DNA of 64,000 nt, taken from positions 337,001 to 401,000 of the forward strand of contig JAIGNY010001494.1 of NCBI GenBank assembly GCA_020152595.1. Reading direction: 5' to 3'. Each line of letters begins with the position of its first letter. Position 1 is the stretch's first letter. This DNA comes from Chiridota heheva. Its lineage: Eukaryota > Echinodermata > Holothuroidea > Apodida > Chiridotidae. Below the pieces are notes generated by a model, which saw only the letters and a list, made by a program, of their open reading frames with translations, was not told where the DNA came from and did no database searches. A program made the position numbers and the translations under genes. Shown one piece after another: positions 11,501 through 23,500 of the stretch.

Positions 11501-14500
11501 CAACACCTATCCCCGAGAAGAGGGCGTCCCCCAAGGCAGCATCCTCTCTCCCACTCTCTTCAACCTGAGCATTAACGACATAGCGGACAACCTTGGCCCC
11601 AACATCAAACATGCCCTCTATATGGACGACTTCACCATCTTCTACTCCTCCCCAAGCTTTCCTCTTGTCGAAAATAGGCTTCAACTCAACCTCAACCGGC
11701 TGCAAGCCTGGTGCAATAACAGCGCTTTTAAATTCTCCAAAAACAAGACAGTGTGCATGCACTTCTGTCATTTAAACAATCTCCACCCCAACCCTAACCT
11801 TGTGCTTAATAGCAATTGCATCCCTAAAGTTGACCACACTAAGTTCCTGGGTTTAACTCTAGACCACAAGCTCTCCTACAAACAACACATCAGCAATATT
11901 GTCTACTGTGTCGCTCACAATTCTTACCTCAATCACATCAACACCATTCAAAATGAATCCCCCAGGCTTTGTCTGGGTGCCAACAGGACCTCCCCAATCA
12001 CCAGCCTTTATGTTGAAGCCAATGAACCCCCCTTCTTGCTAAGGTGTAGAAAGCTTAGCCTCTCCGATGCTGTTAGAACACTCACCAACACCCAGAACCC
12101 TGTTTACAACCTCATTATATACACCAATTTCTCCACCCTCTTTGATAGGACTAAAACCCTATCCCCTCCCTTCAGCTTACGCACCAAATCAGACCTTCTT
12201 CCATCTCGGCGTCAATCCCACCACTTTCAGCACTTTGTCCTGGCCCACATTTCCTCCCTGGGCCACCCCCCTACCTACTATCCACCTGGACCTCTCCACT
12301 CATCACAAAACCCAAACCCACCCTAACCTCTTCATCAACCTCCACAACCAAATCAAAGACCAACTCTCAAACTATACTTCTATCTATACTGATGGCCCCA
12401 AGGAAGGCGACAAGACAGCTGCTGCTGCCGTCATCCAAGACATCACCCTCAGTATCAGGCTTCTCGACTACTCATCCATCTTCTCGGCCAAGGCCAAGGC
12501 CATCCTCCTCGCCCTCAACTTTATTGAAAACTCTCTGCTCAGCCACTTTGCCATCTTCTCCGACTCCAAGGCTGTCCTTACTTCATTACTCAATGTTAAA
12601 TGGGATAACCCCACATCTCACCTCATCCTCCGAAAACTCCTTTTGCCCCCCACCTTCCTCCTCCATTGGAAACATATTCTTTTCTTCTGGATACCCAGCC
12701 ATGTTGGGAATGACAGGGCTGATGCAGCTGCTAAGCTTGTCCTCACCCTTTCCCCTCCCCCTTTCCCCTCCCCCTTTTCCCAAAACCCTTTCTGACATTA
12801 AACCGCCTATCACTTCTCTTGTTCGTGGCTGCTGGCAAACTTTATGGGACTCCCAAATTGATAACAAACTCCACGTCTTCCAGCCCACCATTCCAATCAA
12901 ACCCACTACTCACAACCTATCCTGTGTCGACAACGTCCACATTACTCGCCTTAGAATAGGTCACACCCACCTCACTCACTCCCACCTCCTTACTGGCTTC
13001 CCCCACCCCTCTGCAACAATTGCCATTTCACCCTCACAGTCCATCACATTCTCCTTACTTGCCCCCTGTAACTCAGTACTCGAGCTCTTCCAAAAAAAAA
13101 AACCTCCGGATAAAATTATCTCCTTCCTTCATCATGCCTTCCTCTACAACCATATTTAGTCCTCCTTCCCCACCCCCTCTCTCTCTACATTATTTTTCAA
13201 CCTATACACCTGTCTCGATCCCAGCTTTCTGGTTTTTAGTTCTCGTGTCTCTCTCAATCTCCCCCTATTTACTCTCCTTCCTACCTCTGAAATGATTTAA
13301 CCTCTCAGGCACAATTTGACTCTTACCGTTGTGGTGCCATTAAACTCTCATCAAACAAATTGAAACAAGGATTAAGATATTCACAGCCTCCATCCTGACT
13401 CATATCATTAATGCAGTCCAAGTTTGGTATCATTTGTAAAAGTAAAAGATAAAACTAAAACTAAAAGTTTCTTGAGATATTGCAATATAACAAATTATAA
13501 TCTGAGAAAGCCAGCACCATCCCAAGTTTTATAACAACAGTTTAAAAAAAATCATATAAAGCTGCAATTTTTATTAGAGCCCTTATTATAAGCCTTTTAA
13601 CTTATCATTTATCAATTTTCATATCTTTAATCGTTTTATTGTCTCATTTTCTACATTCTTTCCTTTTCTTTATTGTTCTGTATTGTATATTATTGTATTT
13701 TCCCATTATAAATTGTACATAATTTATATTGGAAATAAATCAATAGAATAAATTAGCAATTCCTAAGGTCACTCAGGTGATCGTCAAAAGTCTTAAAATA
13801 TTACTGCTGAACAAGCACACGTGGTTCTTCTCTGTGAATGTACAAAATACACAATGTGAAATTGTGTTACATTGTGCACTTGTACATTATACATACAGTG
13901 CACTTCATGTGTGCTACTATTCTGCTACATCAGCAAAAAAAATAGAAATGTAACAGATCTGCAGCTCCCAAGATAGTTGCCAGGGAAACACTTGACTACA
14001 AATCAGCCCAAGTACTTCATTCATAACTTTTCTGGCCTATAATGTTGTCTTTAGGATTTCATGTCAGGAAGCATATCCTTAGCACATTAGTTACTCAGCT
14101 TTGTGTTTGTGTTACTATGATGTTATATCCAGCATATTAGTTACTCAGCTTCGTGTTTGTGCTACTATGATCTTATATCCAGCACATTAGTTACTCAGCT
14201 TTGTGTTTGTGTTACTATGATCTTATATCCAGCACATTAGTTACTCAGCTTCGTGTTTGTGTTACTATGATCTTATATCCAGCACATTAGTTACTCAGCT
14301 TCGTGTTTTTGTTACTATGATCTTATATCCAGCACTTTAGTTACTCAGCTTTGTGTTTGTGTTACTATGATCTTATATCCAGCACATTAGTTACTCAGCT
14401 TCGTGTTTGTGTTACTATGATCTTATATTCAGCACATTAGTTACTCAGCTTTGTGTCTGTGTTACTATGATGTTATATCCAGCACATTAGTTACTCAGCT

Positions 14501-17500
14501 TTGTGTTTGTGCTACTATGATCTTATATTCAGCACATTAGTTACTCAGCTTTGTGTTTGTGTTACTATGATCTTATATCCAGCACATTAGTTACTCAGCT
14601 TTGTGTTTGTGCTACTATGATCTTATATCCAGCACATTAGTTACTCAGCTTTGTGTTTGTGCTACTATGATCTTATATCCAGCATATTAGTTACTCAGCT
14701 TCGTGTTTGTGTTACTATAATCTTATATTCAGCACATTAGTTACTCAGCTTTGTGTTTGTGCTACTATGATCTTATATCCAGCACATTAGTTACTCAGCT
14801 TTGTGTTTGTGTTACTATGATCTTATATCCAGCACATTAGTTACTCAGCTTCGTGTTTGTGTTACTATGATCTTATATTCAGCACATTAGTTACTCAGCT
14901 TTGTGTCTGTGTTACTATGATGTTATATCCAGCACATTAGTTACTCAGCTTTGTGTTTGTGCTACTATGATCTTATATTCAGCACATTAGTTACTCAGCT
15001 TTGTGTTTGTGTTACTATGATCTTATATCCAGCACATTAGTTACTCAGCTTTGTGTTTGTGCTACTATGATCTTATATCCAGCACATTAGTTACTCAGCT
15101 TTGTGTTTGTGCTACTATGATCTTATATCCAGCATATTAGTTACTCAGCTTCGTGTTTGTGTTACTATGATCTTATATCCAGCACATTAGTTACTCAGCT
15201 TTGTGTTTGTGCTACTATGATCTTATATCCAGCATATTAGTTACTCAGCTTCGTGTTTGTGTTACTATGATCTTATATCCAGCACATTAGTTACTCAGCT
15301 TTGTGTCTGTGTTACTATGATGTTATATCCAGCATATTAGTTACTCAGCCGTGTTTTGTTACTATAATCTTATATTCAGCACATTAGTTACTCAGCTTTG
15401 TGTTTGTGTTACTATGATCTTATATCCAGCACATTAGTTACTCAGCTTTGTGTTTGTGCTACTATGATCTTATATCCAGCATATTAGTTACTCAGCTTCG
15501 TGTTTGTGCTACTATGATCTTATATCCAGCATATTAGTTACTCAGCTTTGTGTTTGTGTTACTATGATCTTATATCCAGCATATTAGTTACTCAGCTTCG
15601 TGTTTGTGTTACTATGATCTTATATCCAGCACATTAGTTACTCAGCTTTGTGTTTGTGCTACTATGATCTTATATCCAGCATATTAGTTACTCAGCTTCG
15701 TGTTTGTGTTACTATGATCTTATATCCAGCACATTAGTTACTCAGCTTTGTGTCTGTGTTACTATGATGTTATATCCAGCATATTAGTTACTCAGCTTCG
15801 TGTTTTTGTTACTATAATCTTATATTCAGCACATTAGTTACTCAGCTTTGTGTTTGTGTTACTATGATCTTATATCCAGCACATTAGTTACTCAGCTTTG
15901 TGTTTGTGCTACTATGATCTTATATCCAGCATATTAGTTACTCAGCTTCGTGTTTGTGCTACTATGATCTTATATCCAGCATATTAGTTACTCAGCTTTG
16001 TGTTTGTGTTACTATGATCTTATATCCAGCATATTAGTTACTCAGCTTCGTGTTTGTGTTACTATGATCTTATATCCAGCACATTAGTTACTCAGCTTTG
16101 TGTTTGTGCTACTATGATCTTATATCCAGCACATTAGTTACTCAGCTTCGTGTTTGTGTTACTATGATCTTATATCCAGCATATTAGTTACTCAGCTTCG
16201 TGTTTGTGTTACTATGATCTTATATCCAGCACATTAGTTACTCAGCTTTGTGTTTGTGCTACTATGATCTTATATCCAGCATATTAGTTACTCAGCTTTG
16301 TGTTTGTGTTACTGTGCAACATTTTTGTGTTTCCTGAGAAAACAGGACAAGCTTTCAAGGTAAAACTTAGTGTGGGGTGCATGTGTAGTAACATTTCCCA
16401 CAAGATGGGTCATGTACCTTAAGAGTCAGAGGTCAAATAACTGATTAAAATGGAAAATCTTAGGGTCATGCACCTTATGGGTCACAGGTCAAATAACTGA
16501 TTAAAAATGGAAAATCTTATGTTGCTTCTTCTGGGAAAACCAGATGTCATATTGGTTGGTACTTGGTGGGTTGGTACTTGGTGGGTGGGTACTTGGTGGG
16601 TGGGTACTTGGTGGGTTGGTACTTGGTGGGTTGGTACTTGGTGGGTTGGTACTTGGTGGGTTGATACTCGGTGGGTTGGTACTCGGTGGGTTGGTACTCG
16701 GTGGGTTGGTACTCGGTGGGTTGGTACTCGGTGGGTTGGTACTCGGTGGGTTGGTACTCGGTGGGTTGGTACTCCGTGGGTTGGTACTCCGTGGGTTGGT
16801 ACTCCGTGGGTTGGTACTAGGTGGGTTGGTACTCGGTGGGTTGGTACTCGGTGGGTTGGTACTCGGTGGGTTGGTACTCGGTGGGTTGGTGCTCGGTGGG
16901 TTGGTGCTCGGTGGGTTGGTGCTCGGTGGGTTGGTGCTCGGTGGGTTGGTGCTCGGTGGGTTGGTACTCGGTGGTGGGTTGGTACTCGGTGGTGGGTTGA
17001 TATTCGGTGGGTTGGTACTCGGTGGGTTGGTACTCGGTGGGTTGGTACTCGGTGGGTTCGTACTCGGTGGGTTGGTACTCGGTGGGCTGGTACTTGGTGG
17101 GCTGGTACTTGGTGGGCTGGTACTTGGTGGGCTGGTCGAAGGTGAAGAATGGTTATGCCCCGCATATAAGGTCAAATGATTGATTTAAAATGATACATTT
17201 TATGTTCTGTTTCTGTTTCCTTGAAAATTTACATGGTCATGTGTCCTGAGTGTAATTGGCTTGTTACTTTGGTGGGTTGATGAAGGAAGTTGTGTCTCGC
17301 AATGGTCAGAGGTCAAGTTCTGGGAAATTTTGTGTCACAGTTCCTGGGATAGCAGTAAGTGATATTGGGTTGGTCCTTGGGTTGTTGAAAGGTAAAGGGC
17401 CTCCTGCTCAAAATATAATGTCACTCAAAGGTCAGAGGTCAAGTAATTGATTTGAAATGATACATTTCATGTCATATGTTTCCTGGAAAAACAATATGCG

Positions 17501-20500
17501 GCAGATGCGATAAGGTCAACAACTCTGTGTAGTTCCAGTAAAGTAAGCTGATGTCTCATAAATAGTACATTTTGATCCCACACTATGCATAGTTGACATG
17601 ATATTGTTACGATCCCAGGAGAAGTGTGACAGGAACCTGCACAACTCTATGCAGAATTATTCTTAATTGCACAAGCAAACAAATAAAATGAAAACACACA
17701 CATGTACAATATTTTATTCTTTGTTGAGAATTTTAAGTATAGTGAGAGTTATACTCACCCTGGCATCAGCGTCAGGTTGAAGTTTTATTCCGTAGGCTAA
17801 GTTGTAAATGCTAAGTGTTATAACACTTTGTACATGGGAAGAAGTCATAGAGACCTTGTTGTTGAATGCATTTTCGGTAGCATTCATGCATATTAATCAG
17901 TATAAGAAAGGAAATGATAACACCTCCAATAAATTCAGTTACAGTATGTATAAAGCATTGGCTGATCAGTATGAAAAAAGAAAAAAAAATCTTTCCTCCC
18001 TCATGAAATTTTTCAACCTAAACATTTTTCAGGAAACATTATTATTATATTTTTGAATGGCGTAGACGGATTTATCTTTATGCTACATTCAAACATCAGC
18101 TCTGGCAGTTGTGGACCTTTGTTGTTTGGGGGAAGCGGCATCCCTTTGTTGTTTGGGGGAAGCGGCATCCCTTTGTTGCAGTGGTTCCCTCTGCTTGGCC
18201 AGGGGAAATCACGCTTTCTCTTGAGTCTATTGTTCTATTTCTATTTCTTGCTACCATAATGTTATCGGCCAACTCCTGTCAAGTCTTCAATGCAATTTTA
18301 CTCAAAGAGTTTAAGATGCAAATTTTTGTCCCTGTTAGTGATCAAATTAACTGATCAGCTTTTATTCATAATATCGGCATATTCAGTGTCTGACAATAAA
18401 TATCAATGGATTAAACCACCTCTTCAGATAAAGATTTAACTGATTTCCATACTGACTGAATGTTTCAGAGGAAAACTTACTCGCACTTCAAAATTACTTG
18501 CACTTTGAAATTGTTCCCGGTTAGAGTCGCAGGTCAATAAATAAGCAGCCAAAATTTTAGCCTGGACAACTTTAGAATTGCTTTTTTTAGTTTCTGTCAA
18601 AACGTGAAATGCCCTCTCTTAGGTACGATTTCAACACAATTGTACATTTGTCATCAGAGATGCCTTGGATTTTGCACAATTGTTCAAATGTAAATAAATA
18701 TCATTCTAAATCATCATCTCCTGTTAGTGGGTGAAAACCATAAAGCGTGCCTTTACATGCTAGCGTTTCTTGACTGACTAAAGGGTTCTTATTGTCACTG
18801 TGAGGCTTGGAAGCAGTTGGAGAGCTTTTATTCTGTCGTCATCTTTGGTTTTTAGGATTGATAGATTATTATATGATAGAAATTATTGCCCTCTTATAAC
18901 TTCTCTACCAGCATATTTTGCAAATAAGGATGATGTTGCTCACCTTCAGATGCTGTCGTTCTTTGTACGGATATGAATTACAGAAATGAAAGTTATTTAG
19001 TGGCTATTGAATTACACTAGAAAATGAAGATTATAGTTTCTCACGCAGAGAAGAATAGCTGACTAAGCCAATGTAGAGGTTCTTACACAAAGGACAAGAC
19101 TCGTTGCTTTACTGTGATAGACTGACTGTATGCATAGTACTGTGTAATAACAATTGAATGGCCCACTGGCATAGGTCTTGTGACCTGTACGAGACAGTGA
19201 TATAATATTTTGTCCTATTGATACTAATATTTTTTTGACATCTGCTTTTTGTGAATTTTAAACCAAAATTTTCTTTCACATCTTGCTTGAAGGAATCTCA
19301 GACATCTGCTTCAGACCTAATGGAGGATTTATCTCTGAATGAAACTGGGGGAAATGAAGAGAAAGATCAGAAGATGTCAAAGGCACAAAGAAGAAGGGTA
19401 AGCAGGATGAAGTGTGTGGTATTTCAGCTTCTCATATCTAGCCAACACGAATGTGAAATGTAGTGAGCAGCCAAGTAAATGGAAGACGATAGTATTTTAC
19501 AATGGAGGTGAATTTAAGTTTAAAACCACAATTTTAACTATGAAAATCTTTCCCAACATGCAGCAAATATTTTACTGATGAGTGGACAGTTGCTCGCCCA
19601 GTTCTATTTGTTTCACTATCCCTGGTTTAGTTGCCATCTCTAGGTCTATCACCTTCAGATCTATTTCCCTCAACATTCCTTCTGCTTGTTTACTCACTCA
19701 ACTATTTATCATATATTTTACTGTGCTTTTTGCCTTTGCTGACAATTCAATCAGACCATTTTTACCTTTTTTCATATTTTTGTTTTTGTTATTGGAGTTT
19801 TTAAATATTTCAGTGCAAAGTAAAACCTGGGAGATTTTAGAACACTTAATTAACTTGATTAGATTATGTGTCAAAGAAAAGGTTTGAAACTATATTGACA
19901 CTCCTTAAAACCTGCTCAATGGTAACATTTGACCTAGGGATTGTTCATTAATTGCAAATTGTTAATGCATTTTATATCATAGGGAAATACTTTTTGCACA
20001 GAGTGTATTGGTTTACAGTACATGTTTAGTGTGTGGTTTACAGTACATGTTAGTGTGTAGTTTGCAGTACATGTTTAGTGTGTAGTTTGCAGTACATGTT
20101 AGTGTGTAGTTTACAGTACATGTTAGTGTGTGGTTTACAGTACATGTTTAGTGTGTGGTTTACAGTACATGTTAGTGTGTGGTTTATAGTACATGTTAGT
20201 GTGTAGTTTACAGTACATGTTAGTGTGTGGTTTACAGTACATGTTAGTGTATGGTTTACAGTACATGTTAGTGTGTAGTTTACAGTACATGTTAGTGTGT
20301 GGTTTACAGTACATGTTTAGTGTATTGGTTTACAGTACATGTTAGTGTGTGCTTTACAGTACATGTTTAGTGTGTGGTTTAGAGTACTTGTTAGTGTGTG
20401 GTTTACAGTACATGTTAGTGTGTGCTTTACAGTACATGTTTAGTGTGTGGTTTAGAGTACTTGTTAGTGTGTGGTTTACAGTACATGTTAGTGTGTGGTT

Positions 20501-23500
20501 TACAGTACATGTTAGTGTATTGGTTTACAGTACATGTTAGTGTGTGCTTTACAGTACATGTTTAGTGTGTGGTTTAGAGTACTTGTTAGTGTGTGGTTTA
20601 CAGTACATGTTAGTGTGTGGTTTACAGTACATGTTAGTGTGTTGTTTACAATACATGTTAGTGTGTGGTTTAGAGTACTTGTTAGTGTACTGGTTTAAAG
20701 TACATGTTAGTGTATAGTTTACAGTACATGTTAGTGTGTGGTTTACAGTACATGTTAGTGTGTGGTTTACAGTACATGTTAGTGTATTGGTTTACAGTAC
20801 ATGTTAGTGTGTAGTACATACTAGTGTATAGTTTGCAGTACATGTTAGTGTGTGGTTTGCAGTACATGTTAGTGTGTGGTTTACAGTACATGTTGGTGTA
20901 TTGGTTTACAGTACATGTTAGTGTGTAGTTTACAGTACATGTTAGTGTATTGGTTTAAAGTACATGATTAGTGTGTAGTTTGCAGTACATGTTAGTGTGT
21001 GGTTTGCAGTACATGTTAGTGTGTGGTTTACAGTACATGTTAGTGTGTGGTTTACAGTACATGTTAGTGTCTGGTTTACAGTACATGTTGGTGTCTGGTT
21101 TACAGTATATGTTAGTATATTGGTTTAAAGTACATGTTAGTGTGTAGTTTGCAGTACATGTTAGTGTATTGGTTTAAAGTACATGTTAGTGTGTAGTTTG
21201 CAGTACATGTTAGTGTGTGGTTTGCAGTACATGTTAGTGTGTGGTTTGCAGTACATGTTAGTGTGTGGTTTACAGTACATGTTAGTGTATTGGTTTAAAG
21301 TACATGTTAGTGTGTAGTTTGCAGTACATGTTAGTGTGTGGTTTGCAGTACATGTTAGTGTGTGGTTTACAGTACATGTTAGTGTATTGGTTTAAAGTAC
21401 ATGTTAATGTGTAGTTTGCAGTACATGTTAGTGTGTGGTTTGCAGTACATGTTAGTGTGTGGTTTACAGTACATGTTAGTGTATTGGTTTAAAGTACATG
21501 TTAGTGTCTGGTTTACAGTACATGTTAGTGTCTGGTTTACAGTACATGTTAGTGTGTGGTTTACAGTACATGTTAGTGTATTGGTTTACAGTACATGTTA
21601 GTGTGTAGTACATACTAGTGTATAGTTTGCAGTACATGTTAGTGTGTGGTTTGCAGTACATGTTAGTGTGTGGTTTACAGTACATGTTGGTGTATTGGTT
21701 TACAGTACATGTTAGTGTGTAGTTTACAGTACATGTTAGTGTATTGGTTTAAAGTACATGTTAGTGTGTAGTTTGCAGTACATGTTAGTGTGTGGTTTGC
21801 AGTACATGTTAGTGTGTGGTTTACAGTACATGTTAGTGTGTGGTTTACAGTACATGTTAGTGTCTGGTTTACAGTACATGTTGGTGTCTGGTTTACAGTA
21901 CATGTTAGTATATTGGTTTACAGTACATGTTAGTATATTGGTTTAAAGTACATGTTAGTGTGTAGTTTGCAGTACATGTTAGTGTGTGGTTTACAGTACA
22001 TGTTAGTGTCTGGTTTACAGTACATGTTAGTGTCTGGTTTACAGTACATGTTGGTGTATTGGTTTACAGTACATGTTAGTGTGTAGTTTACAGTACATGT
22101 TAGTGTATTGGTTTAAAGTACATGTTAGTGTGTAGTTTGCAGTACATGTTAGTGTGTGGTTTGCAGTACATGTTAGTGTGTGGTTTACAGTACATGTTAG
22201 TGTATTGGTTTAAAGTACATGTTAGTGTGTAGTTTGCAGTGCATGTTAGTGTGTGGTTTGCAGTACATGTTAGTGTGTGGTTTATAGTACATGTTGGTGT
22301 ATTGGTTTACAGTACATGTTAGTGTGTGGTTTACAGTACATGTTAGTGTATTGGTTTACAGTACATGTTAGTGTGTGGTTTACAGTACATGTTAGTGTGT
22401 GGTTTGCAGTACATGTTAGTGTGTGGTTTACAGTACATGTTAGTGTGTGGTTTACAGTACATGTTAGTGTGTGGTTTACAGTACATGTTGGTGTGTCTTG
22501 ATAATATAAACTTAATTTTGTCTGTCATTTTCATGATTTTTATGAATTTTCATTTAGCTATGAATGTTATGATAAACATCTTTGAAGATAATCACAAATG
22601 ATGAAAAAATGAAAATTGAGTGGAATGATAAGATTGCTTGATTTGTGATCAGAACAAGAAGGCTGCTCAAGAGAAGGAGAAACAGGAGAGGATCAAAGTG
22701 GAGGACGCAAAGAACGTGAACAGCGCCAGGGCCATTGAGTATCAGAAGATTAACGTCATCTTGAAGGGCAGAGCACTGGGCATCAAGGAGGTACAATATT
22801 CAATTTCATGTTCCTTTTTAATCTTAAAACAAGTTTTATACTTAGAGAAGCACAGCATTGAAAAGTGACATTATTCTTTATTGTACCATTTCAACGAACA
22901 ACATTTTCTGTGTTATTGCTTGATATCGCTTCATTGAGTACCATATATGAGACTGCCCAAAGCATGAATGGACATTTCAACACTTGTGAATTGACTGTGC
23001 TCTGAGTTATTTCTCAGTTTAAAGCTTAATGATATTCATGAGTAATAATTAAAAATCAACAGCAACCTTGATACTGACGTAGTTTTTAGGGTTTAAGCTT
23101 TTGAGTGTAAATTGAAATCTGTGTGATAGAATGGGAAAGTAGATGCAAGCATGGGGGCTCTCCATAGGGCAGGGGGCTCCACATAGGGTCAAGGGGGTGC
23201 GCTTGGCCCCAAAGATGTGCTAATCATTGGTTTTTGTTTTGAATTATATGTATATTGAATAAGTTGTTCGTGTTTTGCCCCCTCCCCCAATCATGTTTAG
23301 CCCCTTTAACTAAAATCTCTTACAGCTGCCTAAATAATTATTATTCCAATCATTTTATAAAAACTAATCACATTTTCCTCTCATTTGATGTAGATTCCAT
23401 CAGATGGACATTGTTTGTACAAAGCTGTCGCCCATCAGCTGCAGAGGAGGCAGATACCTGCGAGCACAGAGGGTCTCAGGCATCAGACGGCAAACTACAT

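Larger units (their letters stand above)
8060..13745 (+). mobile_element. Nearly full-length LINE with gag-like ORF1, endonuclease, RT and RNase H
   Basis: This non-LTR retrotransposon sits in the sense orientation in the OTUD6B-like intron. A T/C-rich leader precedes ORF1 (about 8226-9179), which has zinc knuckles. ORF2 follows with an endonuclease (about 9610-10400), RT (about 11060-11900), RNase H (about 12370-12750) and a C-terminal Cys/His-type segment (about 12920-13085). The 3' end is an AT-rich stretch with AATAAA near 13733. The gag plus endonuclease plus RT plus RNase H order fits I/R1/Nimb-type elements. The strand is strikingly C-rich, unlike the AT-rich host sequence on both sides. 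Frameshifts in both ORFs show it is dead, but the decay is modest. Clade assignment is by architecture only, and the 5' boundary is approximate. Confidence 0.88.

Noticed and set aside
14072-16313. CRISPR array
   Set aside because: The window is animal DNA and units are contiguous without unique spacers. The same applies to the other arrays.
16482-17179. Long open frames on both strands (VPTHR, NPPST, VGTRW, LVLGG repeats)
   Set aside because: A 15-bp repeat without stops is open in many frames at once. These are not genes.
19582-19887. 101-codon hydrophobic frame as a membrane protein
   Set aside because: T-rich intron sequence, no homology pattern, no splice or promoter context.
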